Origin: Vibrio tapetis subsp. quintayensis
GTDB taxonomy: Bacteria > Pseudomonadota > Gammaproteobacteria > Enterobacterales > Vibrionaceae
Assembly (NCBI RefSeq): GCF_030409945.1
Contig: NZ_JAUFQV010000014.1
Span: 62,001-126,000, forward strand
Reading direction: 5' to 3'
Length of the DNA: 64,000 bases
Part shown: in pieces, positions 33,634 through 44,264 of the stretch
Numbering within the stretch: position 1 is the stretch's first letter
Layout of the letters: every line of letters starts with the position of its first letter
The notes under the pieces: generated by a model
Told to the model about the DNA's origin: nothing
Databases searched by the model: none
The model's input: only the letters and a program-made list of their open reading frames with translations
Translations under genes and position numbers: made by a program

Positions 33634-35004
33634 ATGACTATTCGTTCAATTGTTCGCACTATCTTGTCTGCTACCCTACTGTCTGCGGCTAGTGCCAGCT
33701 ACGCGGTGACATTAACCATTGATACATGGGGAGAAGAAGACACACTTTGGCGAAAATCGTTGATCCCAGCGTTTCAAAAACACCACCCAGACATTGATAT
33801 CAAACTAAATAAGATCGTTAACTCGAAATACTTTGGTACGGTCTCCGACGGGTTTAAAAATGGCACCGCCGCAGATTTGGTGATTTGTCGCCCTTTCGAT
33901 ATCTCGCTCGGTTGGTTCAAGCAAGGTTACTTACTGGAAATTACCGAAATGGAAGGGATGGAGAATTTTCCAAGTTTCGCACAAACCCCTTGGCAAACCG
34001 ACTCTGGCGCCCAAACATTCTGCTTGCCGATGGGAGCGGTAATTCATGGTTTTTTCTACAACAAAACCATCTTCAAACAGCTGGGTTTAACCGAGCCTAA
34101 AACTGAATCTGAGTTTTTTGCCCTGCTCGATAAAGTGAAAAGCGATGGTCAGTATCTACCGCTGGCTTTCAGTACCAAAGACAAATGGGAGTCTTCAGAA
34201 GTTGGCTATCAGAATATTGGGCCTAACTATTGGCACGGTGAAGATGGACGACTGGGGCTGATTGAGGGTACGGAAAGAATAGACACGCAATCGTACCAAC
34301 AAGCTTTCGCACACCTTGCTCGGTGGTCTGATTATATGGGTGACGACTACCAACAACGCGGCTATACCGATAGCTGGGATACGTTTAAACAAGGCAAAGC
34401 GGCCGTCAGCCCTGCCGGATCTTGGGAAATCGTTAACGTACGAGATAAAGTCGATTTGGGTGTATTTGCTCCACCCGTACCGGATGGTCAAGAGCAATGC
34501 TTTTTTAATGATCACACCGATAAAGGCATCGGCATTAATGCCGCTAGTCCAAACAAAGAAGCGGCGATGAAGTTACTAAAATGGATGACGACCAAAGAGT
34601 TTGCTCAACTGTTTACCGATTCAGAGCCCGGTTTCTTCTCGCTTTCCAATCACTTCTTTGAAATAACAGACCCAACGGCAATGAAAATGGCAAGTTGGCG
34701 TAACCGCTGCGATTCTACCATCCGTAGCTTTGTACAGATCTTGTCTCGAGGGACTCCTAATTTTGGCGGTGAAATGATGGAAGTCAGTGCAGAAGTGCTC
34801 AACGGTACTATGTCACCGGAGCAGGCAACACAACGACTGCAAGAGGGGCTTGATACCTGGTATCCCCCACAGCAAGAAGCCACCAAGCAGCACAACAATC
34901 AACAACAAGAAAACCAATGTGATTGCTCAGCCCCTCAAGCCACAGTAAACCATGACCTATATGGCGGCCTAGCCCCAATAGATCCGTCACCAACCTCTAA
35001 TTGA
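33634..35004 (+). CDS. Extracellular solute-binding protein (sugar type) paired with the chemoreceptor
   Basis: The 456-residue protein has a signal peptide (cleavage likely after SASYA, about residue 24) and a family 1 extracellular solute-binding fold typical of sugar ABC transporters (LTIDTWGEEDTLWRKSLIPA, PMGAVIHGFFYNKTIFKQLG, GSWEIVNVRDKVDLGVFAPP). A Gln/Asn-rich tail ending in QCDCSAP and DPSPTSN is unusual. No permease or ATPase follows, and the MCP gene is 9 bp upstream, so a dedicated ligand-presenting role in chemotaxis is inferred. Confidence 0.82.
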   Translation: MTIRSIVRTILSATLLSAASASYAVTLTIDTWGEEDTLWRKSLIPAFQKHHPDIDIKLNKIVNSKYFGTVSDGFKNGTAADLVICRPFDISLGWFKQGYLLEITEMEGMENFPSFAQTPWQTDSGAQTFCLPMGAVIHGFFYNKTIFKQLGLTEPKTESEFFALLDKVKSDGQYLPLAFSTKDKWESSEVGYQNIGPNYWHGEDGRLGLIEGTERIDTQSYQQAFAHLARWSDYMGDDYQQRGYTDSWDTFKQGKAAVSPAGSWEIVNVRDKVDLGVFAPPVPDGQEQCFFNDHTDKGIGINAASPNKEAAMKLLKWMTTKEFAQLFTDSEPGFFSLSNHFFEITDPTAMKMASWRNRCDSTIRSFVQILSRGTPNFGGEMMEVSAEVLNGTMSPEQATQRLQEGLDTWYPPQQEATKQHNNQQQENQCDCSAPQATVNHDLYGGLAPIDPSPTSN

Positions 35005-35127
35005 TTGTTACTCCACCACCCACGATAAAGGCGACCAAACAAGGTCGCCTCTGCTTACTTTCCTGCTACCTCTTTTTTCCTTAGGCTCTTACTCTTCGCT
35101 TATTACCTTTTACTTTTTGCCTATCGC

Positions 35128-36114
35128 CTATCGTGTCATTTTCTTAACAAATACCACCACAAATAACGCCATAGTAAAGCTGCCCATAAACGCTTCGAAT
35201 GCAGCAACAAAACGAGCAAAACCTATGGGGGAAATATCTCCGTACCCCAAAGTCGTGAACGTAACAACGCTGAAATACACTGCATTAAAAAATTCAAAAA
35301 CATGAGCATTAAAATACCCGTGCTCTTGAACCGTATAAGTATTGCTCGCGGTGGTTCCTAAAAAGAAATATGCGACCGAACATATCCAAATCAAAAACAT
35401 GGAAAACAACACCACCCGCATTGGAGATTCACCATAACCGCAAAACAAATCCACCAGCCGAGAAATGATTCGCTTGGTGCTAAATAGTGGCATTTGATAA
35501 CGCCGAAACTTCATCTCTTTCTTAAAAAAACTGCCTGCCGTTTCAAATAACCCCTCTTTTTCACACTGTTTTCGAATGGCTCTGGCAACTTCTTCCGCTT
35601 CTTGGAAATAGGATACGGCTTTTTTCTTATCACTGTTAGTCAGCGCTTCTTCTGCTCGCCTTTCTTGTTCTAGCTCTTTGCCCCAAAAAACATTTTCTAA
35701 CCTTGCTCGGGTGAAGTCGGTACCTAATAAGTTACAGCCCTCCATCTGAGCACAATGCAAATTCCCACCTTTTAACGAGGCTTTCATGAGCGATGTACCA
35801 CGGAGATCTAAACCAAAAAAATGGGCATCGGAAAGATCAGCTCGATAAAAATCCACGTTGCGGCACTGATACCCGACTTTACTTCCGCGATTAACTAAAT
35901 TGATGTCATTGAGATTGGTGCGGGCCAATTGAAACCCATCTAAAGGCTTTCCCGCTTTCGCCCACTCCTCCACCGCTTGTTTAACGTCATCACCACTTTT
36001 ATCTATTTCCGGATTGTGCCAATAGCATAACCCCGACTCATCGGATGGTTGATCGCAATGCCAACCATCTTCGTTACTGTAACGACAACAGTCTGATGCT
36101 GATGTTTTTTTCAT
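35128..36114 (-). CDS. Pentapeptide-repeat protein fused to a two-helix potassium channel
   Basis: The 328-residue protein (start ATG 36114 with GGGGAG upstream) has an N-terminal Cys/His cluster (CCRYSNEDGWHC, GLCYWH), pentapeptide repeats of the A(D/N)LxG type at about 80-160 (RADLSDAHFFGLDLRGTSLM, NLLGTDFTRARLENV), a charged helical linker and a C-terminal pore unit: TM1 VVLFSMFLIWICSVAYFFL, selectivity filter TTLGYGDISP and TM2 FMGSFTMALFVVVFVKK. The pore matches K+ channels (Ion_trans_2). The soluble part is probably a cytosolic gating or scaffold domain. Confidence 0.88.
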   Translation of the reverse strand: MKKTSASDCCRYSNEDGWHCDQPSDESGLCYWHNPEIDKSGDDVKQAVEEWAKAGKPLDGFQLARTNLNDINLVNRGSKVGYQCRNVDFYRADLSDAHFFGLDLRGTSLMKASLKGGNLHCAQMEGCNLLGTDFTRARLENVFWGKELEQERRAEEALTNSDKKKAVSYFQEAEEVARAIRKQCEKEGLFETAGSFFKKEMKFRRYQMPLFSTKRIISRLVDLFCGYGESPMRVVLFSMFLIWICSVAYFFLGTTASNTYTVQEHGYFNAHVFEFFNAVYFSVVTFTTLGYGDISPIGFARFVAAFEAFMGSFTMALFVVVFVKKMTR

Positions 36115-36553
36115 AAATAGCTCCCCTCTCCATTTAAGTGTAGGAGGGAATAAACACCTCGCCACATCATCCTATTGATAAACGAGCGTTTAAAACAATA
36201 AGGCCAACAATAGTGAGGATCGGGTGTAACCCCAGATACAGCGCCAACTCACATTAACCAGCCAGTAACATAAACTGCTTGATTGACATGTTTTTAGCAT
36301 AATGTGCTTAAATTTAGATAAATTCAAACTAGTACTTATAAGCCGACTTTTATTTGCAATCAGTTACACATAAGCAGAGTAAAGCTGACTTATATGGATT
36401 TATTTCAGTTTTAAACATCATGTAGCACGACTGAGCCCCCGATCACGCATTTAACTTTTGCCACATTTTTAACTTAACATTAACGTTACATTTGGGGTAT
36501 TGTGTTGCCTGAAAAACATACAATCTTTTTGACCACCTTAGGGACATAATGTT
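36115..36553. other. Divergent intergenic region, 439 bp
   Basis: No gene is visible in any frame. The region is AT-rich and must carry the promoters of the channel gene (minus) and the symporter gene (plus). I could not identify a convincing operator. Confidence 0.4.
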
Positions 36554-38104
36554 ATGCAGTCATTGATCGACGTTCTCAATGGAATTATTTGGAGCCCCGC
36601 ACTGATTTATCTTTGCTTAGGCGCTGGACTGTTCTATTCAATTCTTACTCGTTTCGTACAAGTGCGACACTTTACTGAAATGTGGCGCCTGCTACTGTCA
36701 GGAAAAAGCTCTACGAAAGGAATATCATCATTTCAAGCACTTGCCGTATCACTCTCTGGCCGTGTCGGCACAGGTAACATCGCAGGTGTTGCTGCTGCTA
36801 TCGGTTTTGGTGGCCCTGGCGCGGTATTTTGGATGTGGGTGGTGGCATTTTTCGGCGCAGCGACCGCTTATGCTGAATCAACACTTGCTCAAATTTACAA
36901 AGAAGAAGACGAAGGCCAGTTCCGTGGCGGCCCAGCTTATTACATAGAAAAAGCAATGGGGCAAAAATGGTACGCTTGGATATTTGCGATTGCGACTATT
37001 TTTGCTTGTGGTGTTCTACTACCTGGTGTGCAATCAAACAGCATCGGTAATGCCGTTGAAGCCGCGTTCGGCCCAGGTGAGATGATTGAAACGGCTATCG
37101 GTACTTTTAGCTTCGCCAAAATTTTCACCGGTACGGTTGTTTCTATCATTCTTGGTTTCATTATCTTTGGTGGCGTGAAACGAATCGCCAACTTTACCCA
37201 AATTGTTGTGCCTTTCATGGCGCTGGCTTACATCATTATTGCGTTCGTTATCATTCTACTTAATGTTGGCGAAGTACCACGTATCTTCGCCATGATCGTC
37301 GGCGATGCTTTCACGCCTATGGCAGGCTTTGGTGCTGCGATTGGTTGGGGTGTGAAACGTGGCGTTTACTCTAACGAAGCCGGTCAAGGTACAGGCCCAC
37401 ATGCTGCAGCTGCAGCGAATGTTGATCACCCAGCACAACAAGGCTTGGTTCAATCGTTCTCTATCTACATTGATACTCTGTTAGTATGTTCTGCAACGGC
37501 ATTTATGATCTTAATTACTGGCGCATATAACGTACATGGTGGTTCTGAAGGCGTATTTTTGGTGCAGAACCTTTCTGAAAACATTGGTGCCAACGGCCCT
37601 GTGTTTACACAAATGGCGATTGAAAGTGCCCTACCGGGTGTCGGTAAACTCTTCATTGCTTTTGCGCTGTTCTTTTTTGCCTTTACTACTATCTTGGCTT
37701 ACTACTACATTGCAGAAACCAACATCGCTTACATTCGTCGTACATTTAAAGTGAACGGATTAATGTTTGTGCTAAAGCTGGTGTTAATGACAGCAGTATT
37801 CTACGGCACCGTTAAAACGGCCAATATGGCGTGGGCAATGGGTGACGTTGGTGTGGGCTTAATGGCATGGCTTAACATCATTGGTATCATCATTATCTTC
37901 TTCATGTCTAAGCCTGCCATCAAGGCACTTAAAGATTACGAGCGTCAGCAAAAAGAAGGCGTCGAAGAATATACCTTTAACCCAGTAGCGCTTGGTATTA
38001 AAGGCGCCGATTACTGGGAAGAGAAATACAAACGTAAAACAGGTAAGAATCCAGCAACACAACAAGCAACACCTGACGGGAAGACGGTTGATCAACCTAG
38101 TTAG
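36554..38104 (+). CDS. Sodium:alanine symporter, AGCS family
   Basis: The 516-residue inner-membrane protein is an alanine/glycine:cation symporter. Family motifs are FQALAVSLSGRVGTGNIAGV near residue 60, GGPGAVFWMWVVAFFGAAT, and GWGVKRGVYSNEAGQGTGPH near 275. About eleven hydrophobic helices are present and the C-terminus is a hydrophilic tail. It imports alanine or glycine with sodium. Monocistronic, with a strong terminator. Confidence 0.93.
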   Translation: MQSLIDVLNGIIWSPALIYLCLGAGLFYSILTRFVQVRHFTEMWRLLLSGKSSTKGISSFQALAVSLSGRVGTGNIAGVAAAIGFGGPGAVFWMWVVAFFGAATAYAESTLAQIYKEEDEGQFRGGPAYYIEKAMGQKWYAWIFAIATIFACGVLLPGVQSNSIGNAVEAAFGPGEMIETAIGTFSFAKIFTGTVVSIILGFIIFGGVKRIANFTQIVVPFMALAYIIIAFVIILLNVGEVPRIFAMIVGDAFTPMAGFGAAIGWGVKRGVYSNEAGQGTGPHAAAAANVDHPAQQGLVQSFSIYIDTLLVCSATAFMILITGAYNVHGGSEGVFLVQNLSENIGANGPVFTQMAIESALPGVGKLFIAFALFFFAFTTILAYYYIAETNIAYIRRTFKVNGLMFVLKLVLMTAVFYGTVKTANMAWAMGDVGVGLMAWLNIIGIIIIFFMSKPAIKALKDYERQQKEGVEEYTFNPVALGIKGADYWEEKYKRKTGKNPATQQATPDGKTVDQPS

Positions 38105-38160
38105 TCACATAACAAGATCTTAAAAAAGATCGTTATAAAAATAAGAAAAAGCGTGGATAT

Positions 38161-38194
38161 AAAAAAGGGTTAGCCAATGGCTAACCCTTTTCTT
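38161..38194. terminator. Bidirectional terminator
   Basis: The hairpin AAAGGGTTAGCC-AAT-GGCTAACCCTTT with A and T flanks sits between the converging symporter and acetate transporter genes. Confidence 0.9.
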
Positions 38195-38225
38195 TCATTC
38201 TTAGCTGTTCCCGCAACTTTGAATA

Positions 38226-38822
38226 TTACGCAGCGACTTGCTCCGCAGAAACGCTTGGTTCTTTTTTCTTCTCGCCAACAGGTAGAACCGTGCGGCCGTA
38301 CTCATTGTTCAACACTTGTGCCATTGCAAAGTAGATTGCGCTTGCGCCACAGAAGATACCTTCAAAACCAGCAATCGTGCCGATAAGCTCACTGCCCGTG
38401 AAATCACGAATAGCGAGCAAAGCAAATAGAATGGTCAACGAACCGAATACCACTTGCTTAGCAACAGGGTAGCAAAGTGAACCAAAGAACATGAAGCCTG
38501 TGAAGATACCCCAAAGTGTTAGGTACCAACCCATGAAGCCGTGTGGGCTTGCTGGTAGGCCCATATATGGCATAACAATCAAGCCTACAAGCGATAACCA
38601 GAATAGACCGTAAGAAGTGAATGCTGTTGTACCAAAGGTATCACCACGCTTGAAACACATGATGCCTACGATCACTTGGCTCAAACCACCGTAAAAAATA
38701 CCCATGGCTAAAATCATTGAATCCATTGGGAAAAAACCCGCATTATGGATATTCAATAAAATAGTCGTCATACCAAAGCCCATTAGGCCAAGTGGTGCTG
38801 GGTTTGCAAGTTTCGTAGACAT
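38226..38822 (-). CDS. satP: Acetate/succinate uptake transporter, SatP/YaaH family
   Basis: The 198-residue six-helix membrane protein belongs to the AceTr (GPR1/FUN34/YaaH) family. The signature [18 protein letters not shown] is at residues 7-24, with [20 protein letters not shown] and [15 protein letters not shown] following. The family imports acetate and succinate with protons. The hydrophilic tail [11 protein letters not shown] is an addition. Function is inferred from family only. Confidence 0.88.
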   Translation of the reverse strand: MSTKLANPAPLGLMGFGMTTILLNIHNAGFFPMDSMILAMGIFYGGLSQVIVGIMCFKRGDTFGTTAFTSYGLFWLSLVGLIVMPYMGLPASPHGFMGWYLTLWGIFTGFMFFGSLCYPVAKQVVFGSLTILFALLAIRDFTGSELIGTIAGFEGIFCGASAIYFAMAQVLNNEYGRTVLPVGEKKKEPSVSAEQVAA

Positions 38823-38991
38823 GAAACGATACCTTAAGGTGATTAAAAAAAAGTGACAAAGTTTATAAGAAAATTTTAATGGGAATTGAACAAGAAAGGG
38901 ATAGCCACCAGCGCAAAATAAGATTTCAGTAATGATCTATAACAAAAATGGCAAACATAACCCAATGAATACAATGGGTTTAATATTAAAT

Positions 38992-39022
38992 AAAAGGCCA
39001 ACTCGAAAGTTGGCCTTTACAA
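38992..39022 (-). terminator. Terminator of guaBA
   Basis: The stem AAAGGCCAACT / AGTTGGCCTTT with a CGAA loop, read on the minus strand, is followed by TTATTTAA. It lies 30 bp after the guaA stop. The sequence resembles the hairpins of the ssrA repeats, but it lacks the palindrome CCAAACGTTTGG. Confidence 0.85.
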
Positions 39023-39050
39023 ATTTATTTAGCGTTTAAGCTAAGAGTGC

Positions 39051-40604
39051 TTATTCCCACTCGATGGTTGCTGGTGGTTTACCAGAAATATCGTAAACAA
39101 CGCGAGAAATACCTTCCACTTCATTGATGATGCGGTTAGACACCTTACCAAGGAAATCGTATGGTAGGTGAGCCCAATGCGCAGTCATGAAATCGATGGT
39201 TTCTACAGCACGTAGAGACACAACCCAATCGTATTTACGACCATCACCCATGACGCCAACAGAGCGTACTGGTAGGAAAACGGTAAACGCTTGAGATACT
39301 TTATTGTATAGGTCAGCAGCGTGCAGCTCTTCAATGAAGATAGCATCAGCACGACGTAGCAAATCACAGTACTCTTTCTTGATTTCACCAAGAACACGAA
39401 CACCTAGGCCTGGACCTGGGAATGGGTGGCGGTAAAGCATGTTGTATGGAAGACCCAGCTCTAAGCCGATCTTACGTACTTCATCTTTAAATAGCTCACG
39501 TAGTGGCTCAACAAGGCCCATCTCCATATCGTCTGGCAAACCGCCAACGTTATGGTGAGATTTAATTACGTGCGCTTTGCCCGTTTTAGAAGCAGCAGAT
39601 TCGATAACATCTGGGTAGATGGTACCTTGAGCCAACCATTTAGCATTCGATAGTTTCTTTGACTCTTCATCAAAGATATCAACGAATACGTGACCAATGA
39701 TTTTACGCTTCGCTTCAGGATCGTTCTCGCCTTCAAGTGCTTCAAGGAAACGTTTTTCAGCTTCAACATGAATGATGTTGAGACCAAATTTATCACCGAA
39801 CATATCCATTACTTGCTCAGCTTCGTTTAAACGAAGAAGGCCGTTATCAACAAATACACACGTTAGTTTGTCGCCAATTGCTCGGTGAGCAAGCATGGCC
39901 ACAACAGATGAATCAACACCACCAGAAAGGCCTAGAATGACTTCATCATCGCCTACTTGCTCTTTAATACGAGCAACCGCATCTTCGATGATAGATTCTG
40001 ACGTCCACAAACCTTCACAACCACAAACGTTAAGAACGAAGTTCTCAAGCATTTTTAGGCCGTTTTTAGTATGGGTTACTTCAGGGTGGAACTGAACACC
40101 GTAGTATTTTTTTTCTTCGTTCGCCATTGCAGCATAAGGACAGGTGTCCGTTTGCGCTGTTTTAACAAAATCAGTCGGGATTTCAACAACTTTGTCACCG
40201 TGGCTCATCCAAACATCTTGAGTGCTCTCAAGATCTTTAAACAAAGCAGATTCACCAGTTACTTGTACTGCCGCGTAGCCAAACTCACGCTCATTAGAAC
40301 CAGCAACTTTACCACCAAGTTGCTCAGCCATGGTTTGCATGCCATAGCAGATACCGAATACAGGTACACCAGAATCAAATACGTACTGAGGAGCACGAGG
40401 AGAGTTTGCTTCTGTAACGCTTTCAGGGCCACCAGAAAGAATGATACCGTCTGGGTTGAATTCACGGATGTCCGATTCTTCAACATCCCAGCTCCAAAGT
40501 TCACAGTAAACACCGATTTCACGGATACGGCGAGCTACAAGCTGAGTGTACTGTGAGCCAAAATCTAGGATCAAAATACGTTGGTCATGAATGTTCTTAG
40601 TCAT
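39051..40604 (-). CDS. guaA: GMP synthase (glutamine-hydrolysing)
   Basis: GuaA converts XMP to GMP using glutamine and ATP. The 517-residue enzyme has a class I glutamine amidotransferase domain (Cys in [10 protein letters not shown] near residue 86, HPE in [10 protein letters not shown]), the PP-loop [13 protein letters not shown] near 225-237 and the C-terminal dimerisation domain ending PPATIEWE. It follows guaB on the same strand with a 75-bp gap, forming the guaBA operon. Confidence 0.97.
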   Translation of the reverse strand: MTKNIHDQRILILDFGSQYTQLVARRIREIGVYCELWSWDVEESDIREFNPDGIILSGGPESVTEANSPRAPQYVFDSGVPVFGICYGMQTMAEQLGGKVAGSNEREFGYAAVQVTGESALFKDLESTQDVWMSHGDKVVEIPTDFVKTAQTDTCPYAAMANEEKKYYGVQFHPEVTHTKNGLKMLENFVLNVCGCEGLWTSESIIEDAVARIKEQVGDDEVILGLSGGVDSSVVAMLAHRAIGDKLTCVFVDNGLLRLNEAEQVMDMFGDKFGLNIIHVEAEKRFLEALEGENDPEAKRKIIGHVFVDIFDEESKKLSNAKWLAQGTIYPDVIESAASKTGKAHVIKSHHNVGGLPDDMEMGLVEPLRELFKDEVRKIGLELGLPYNMLYRHPFPGPGLGVRVLGEIKKEYCDLLRRADAIFIEELHAADLYNKVSQAFTVFLPVRSVGVMGDGRKYDWVVSLRAVETIDFMTAHWAHLPYDFLGKVSNRIINEVEGISRVVYDISGKPPATIEWE

Positions 40605-40679
40605 TGTCTTCTCTTAAGATCAAATAGGTTAAGCGATGGAGACACACAAGCGGTGTCTCCAAGGTTAAGTCTGGGCTAA

Positions 40680-42146
40680 TTACTGACCAGTGCGGTAGTT
40701 AGGTGCTTCTTTCGTCATTTGTACATCGTGTACGTGTGACTCTTTCATGCCAGCACCAGAGATGCGAACAAATTCAGCTTTAGTACGCATGTCTTCGATA
40801 GTTGCACTGCCGGTTAGACCCATGCTTGAACGTAAACCACCCATTTGTTGATGAACGATTTCTTTCAAACGGCCTTTGTAGGCAATACGACCTTCAATAC
40901 CTTCAGGAACAAGCTTGTCTGCTGCGTTATCTGACTGGAAGTAACGGTCAGAAGAACCTTGAGACATTGCACCAAGCGAGCCCATGCCACGGTAAGATTT
41001 GTAAGTACGGCCTTGGTAAAGTTCAACTTCACCCGGCGCTTCTTCAGTACCCGCAAACATAGAGCCAACCATCACACAAGATGCGCCCGCTGCGATTGCT
41101 TTACAAATGTCACCAGAGTAACGGATGCCACCATCAGCAATAACAGGAATACCTGCCTTATTTGCCGCTTCAGCTGCATCAGAGATAGCGGTAATTTGAG
41201 GAACACCAACGCCCGTAACAATACGAGTAGTACAGATAGAACCAGGGCCGATGCCCACTTTAACGGCACTTACACCAGCATCGATTAGTGCTTGAGCACC
41301 TGATGCCGTTGCAACGTTACCGCCGATGATGTCTAGATCTGGGAATGCTGCACGTGTTTCACGAATGCGGTTAAGTACGCCTTCAGAGTGACCGTGCGAA
41401 GAATCGATAAGAAGAATGTCGACGCCCGCTTCAACCAGTGCTTGAACACGTTCTTCGTTACCAGCACCAGCACCAACGGCTGCGCCAACACGTAGACGAC
41501 CTTGCGCATCTTTACATGCGTTTGGTTTACGTTCTGCTTTATGGAAGTCTTTTGCTGTGATCATACCTTTAAGTTGGAACTCATCGTTCACAACCAGGAT
41601 TTTCTCAACACGGTGCTCTTGCATTAGCTTTTGAACTTCTTCGCGAGAAGTACCTTCTTTTACGGTTGCAAGGCGAGCTTTAGGTGTCATTACGTCTTCA
41701 ACTTTTTTCGTTAAATCGGTAACGAAACGAACGTCACGACCAGTAATAATACCAACCAGTTCGTTGTTTGCTGTTACAACAGGGTAACCAGCAAAGCCGT
41801 TGTCTTCCGTTAGTGTTTTAACATCAGCGATGGTTGCTTCAGGCTTAATAGTAACGGGCGCTGTAACAACTCCTGCTTCAAAGATCTTAACAAGATGCAC
41901 TTGATGAGCTTGCTGCTCAATAGACATGTTTTTGTGGATAAAGCCGATACCACCTTCTTGCGCCAATGCAATTGCAAGGCGCGCTTCCGTAACTGTATCC
42001 ATTGATGCTGAGATCATTGGAACGTTCAGCGTGATGTTTTTAGTTAACTGAGTGCGAAGATCAGCTGTGTTCGGAAGAACGGTAGAGTGTGCTGGGACGA
42101 GTAGGACGTCATCAAAAGTTAAAGCTTCTTTTGCGATTCGTAGCAT
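40680..42146 (-). CDS. guaB: IMP dehydrogenase
   Basis: GuaB oxidises IMP to XMP, the committed step of GMP synthesis. The 488-residue protein starts [20 protein letters not shown], exactly like E. coli, so ATG 42146 is preferred to an in-frame TTG at 42152. It has two CBS domains at about 95-205, the catalytic loop [17 protein letters not shown] (Cys near 305) and the flap [17 protein letters not shown] PurR-like box lies upstream. Confidence 0.97.
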   Translation of the reverse strand: MLRIAKEALTFDDVLLVPAHSTVLPNTADLRTQLTKNITLNVPMISASMDTVTEARLAIALAQEGGIGFIHKNMSIEQQAHQVHLVKIFEAGVVTAPVTIKPEATIADVKTLTEDNGFAGYPVVTANNELVGIITGRDVRFVTDLTKKVEDVMTPKARLATVKEGTSREEVQKLMQEHRVEKILVVNDEFQLKGMITAKDFHKAERKPNACKDAQGRLRVGAAVGAGAGNEERVQALVEAGVDILLIDSSHGHSEGVLNRIRETRAAFPDLDIIGGNVATASGAQALIDAGVSAVKVGIGPGSICTTRIVTGVGVPQITAISDAAEAANKAGIPVIADGGIRYSGDICKAIAAGASCVMVGSMFAGTEEAPGEVELYQGRTYKSYRGMGSLGAMSQGSSDRYFQSDNAADKLVPEGIEGRIAYKGRLKEIVHQQMGGLRSSMGLTGSATIEDMRTKAEFVRISGAGMKESHVHDVQMTKEAPNYRTGQ

Positions 42147-42252
42147 TTGCAATATCTCACAACAAAGGAGTTAAAAGGAGTAAACCCAAACTTTATCGTT
42201 TCGCATAATAAAGTTGTTTTGGATTTGATATTGCAGACGGATTATACGCACC

Positions 42253-42268
42253 ACGCAATCGCTTGACC
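42253..42268 (-). promoter_or_regulatory. PurR-like operator upstream of guaB
   Basis: ACGCAATCGCTTGACC fits the PurR consensus ANGCAANCGNTTNCNT at all but two defined positions and lies 107 bp before the guaB start. guaBA is a known PurR target in E. coli. It could also act on the divergent xseA promoter. Confidence 0.6.
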
Positions 42269-42358
42269 ACACATTTCTTTAACTTTAATTTGCATTACCC
42301 CCCTTGATATGTATTATATTGCCGCTAACTTCCATACTCACGCCCCCGAGATTAGATT

Positions 42359-43690
42359 GTGTCTTCTCTGACCAATAATAATATTTTTACTGTTTCTCGT
42401 CTTAATGCCGAAGTTCGTCTATTACTAGAGAACGAGATGGGCGTTGTGTGGCTGGTTGGTGAAATTTCCAATTTCTCTGCACCTGTTTCAGGTCACTGGT
42501 ATCTCACACTTAAAGATAGCCGTGCTCAAGTCAAATGTGCCATGTTCCGCGGTAATAACCGTCGCGTTACCTTTAAACCTCAAAGTGGCAATCAAGTATT
42601 AGTTAAAGCGCGCCTGTCTCTTTATGAGCCTCGTGGTGACTACCAACTGATCATTGAAAGCATGCAACCTGAGGGTGACGGCCGACTTCAGCAACAATTT
42701 GAAGCGTTAAAGATGCAACTTGCCGCTGAAGGGCTTTTTTCCCAAAGCAGCAAGCAGCCAATTCCTGAACATCCGAAATGTGTGGGTGTCATCACTTCAA
42801 AAACAGGTGCTGCGCTATACGATATCTTAGATGTACTCAAGCGAAGAGACCCTAGCCTACCGGTTGTGATTTATCCAACCATGGTTCAAGGCGACAGTGC
42901 CGCGATTTCTATTGCTCAAGCTATTGGCCGTGCAAACAGCCGAAATGAATGTGATGTATTGATTGTTGGACGTGGTGGTGGTTCGTTAGAAGATTTGTGG
43001 TGTTTCAATAATGAAATCTTGGCGCGTACTATTGCTTCTAGCCAAATTCCGATTGTTTCTGCGGTTGGCCACGAGGTTGACGTTACGATCGCCGATTTTG
43101 TGGCAGACATGCGAGCGCCGACTCCTTCTGCGGCAGCTGAACTGATCAGCCGTGATAATAGCCATAAAGATCAGGCTATCAATCAAAGAAAACAGCAACT
43201 CACACATGCTATGTCTCGCTACCTGTCTGAGTACAAATATCAGTTCAGCCAACTAGAGCGCCAACTTGAAAAGCGTCATCCCAATTACCTACTTCAGCAA
43301 CAATCACAGAAATTAGATGAGTTGGAAGTGCGTCTTTATTCTGCAATACAAAATAAAATGCGCGGAGCTTCAAGCCAAGTGCAGTCATTGACTCATCGTT
43401 TAGCACTACAAACACCGACGCACAAGCTCACCACTCAGCAAAATCAGCTTGTTCGTTCTAAACAAAAGCTAATGGATGCGATGGACAGACAGTTGCTTAT
43501 CTCTCGCCATCAATTAGCGATGGCAGCAGAAAAGCTCGATACGGTGAGCCCTTTAGCCACACTCATGCGTGGTTACAGTATTTCTCAGTCTAATGACGGC
43601 CAAGTCATTACCAAAGCTAGCCAAGTTCAATCCGGTGACCGTATGGTGACCCGACTTGCAGACGGCAAAATTTACTCAACGATCGAATAA
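42359..43690 (+). CDS. xseA: Exodeoxyribonuclease VII large subunit
   Basis: XseA with XseB forms exonuclease VII, which degrades single-stranded DNA to oligonucleotides. The 443-residue protein starts with GTG at 42359 and has an N-terminal OB-fold (TVSRLNAEVRLLLENEMGVV, GHWYLTLKDSRAQVKCAMF), the catalytic core (GVITSKTGAALYDIL, VGRGGGSLEDLW, SAVGHEVDVTIADFVADMRA) and a long coiled coil. It is divergent from guaB, as in E. coli. Confidence 0.96.
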   Translation: MSSLTNNNIFTVSRLNAEVRLLLENEMGVVWLVGEISNFSAPVSGHWYLTLKDSRAQVKCAMFRGNNRRVTFKPQSGNQVLVKARLSLYEPRGDYQLIIESMQPEGDGRLQQQFEALKMQLAAEGLFSQSSKQPIPEHPKCVGVITSKTGAALYDILDVLKRRDPSLPVVIYPTMVQGDSAAISIAQAIGRANSRNECDVLIVGRGGGSLEDLWCFNNEILARTIASSQIPIVSAVGHEVDVTIADFVADMRAPTPSAAAELISRDNSHKDQAINQRKQQLTHAMSRYLSEYKYQFSQLERQLEKRHPNYLLQQQSQKLDELEVRLYSAIQNKMRGASSQVQSLTHRLALQTPTHKLTTQQNQLVRSKQKLMDAMDRQLLISRHQLAMAAEKLDTVSPLATLMRGYSISQSNDGQVITKASQVQSGDRMVTRLADGKIYSTIE

Positions 43691-43724
43691 AGCCATCTTC
43701 TTGTGCCGCTTTGACTTAGATCTG

Positions 43725-43955
43725 CTAATCGATACTCTGAAATTCAAATCGCACCCGTGATTTGGATTTTAGTTCATTACATTGATTACAAAAGTGACTC
43801 GCAGAACCACAAGCTTGCAGTTTTTCTAGTTCAGCTTCGCAGTCAGGACAAAATCCTATTTTCTTAAAATTTGCAGAACAATCTTCACATTGATACGTCC
43901 CCTTATTCCAAGCCAATTCGCTCTCACATCTAGGGCATTGATTCGCTGACATCAT
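43725..43955 (-). CDS. yfgJ: YfgJ-like zinc-ribbon protein
   Basis: A 76-residue protein with four Cys pairs (CPRC, CEDC, CPDC, CNQC) that forms two zinc ribbons, and the conserved segment ELEKLQACGSASHFCNQC. It corresponds to E. coli YfgJ in sequence and position next to xseA. Function unknown. Two ATGs occur in tandem at the start. Confidence 0.85.
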   Translation of the reverse strand: MMSANQCPRCESELAWNKGTYQCEDCSANFKKIGFCPDCEAELEKLQACGSASHFCNQCNELKSKSRVRFEFQSID

Positions 43956-44264
43956 TTCATTTCCTATAAGTTTCTATTCTGATCATATTGGGTCGCCCAT
44001 GCACATAACAAGATCTATATCACACTAATTGGCATAAATTTACAGTCTGATCTTATTAACACGATTGGAATCTGTTCTATTTGTCGAAATCACGTACAGT
44101 GATCTTTATCGGATCATTTGCTTTGACTGCAATGATCAGCGATCTACCCCAAAAAGAATTTTTATATAACCACACCCCGAAAGCATAAGTTACATGTCCT
44201 GTTTTTGGATTTATCACAGTTTAATATTTTACTAACCACACCAAAAAACCACTTAAGCAGAACA
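43956..44264. other. Intergenic region of 309 bp
   Basis: No gene, RNA or clear hairpin is visible. Several GATC-containing segments (for example TGATCAGCGATC near 44133) are present by chance or not. Confidence 0.35.

Noticed and set aside
35085..35130. Possible dispersed repeat (CCTATCGCCTATCG) also hinted near 63900-63990
   Set aside because: The shared words are short and no full repeat unit could be defined from two occurrences.
38992..39022. Fifth copy of the ssrA-end repeat
   Set aside because: Only the hairpin stem GGCCAACT is similar; the palindrome CCAAACGTTTGG and the tmRNA end are missing, so the likeness is typical of terminators.
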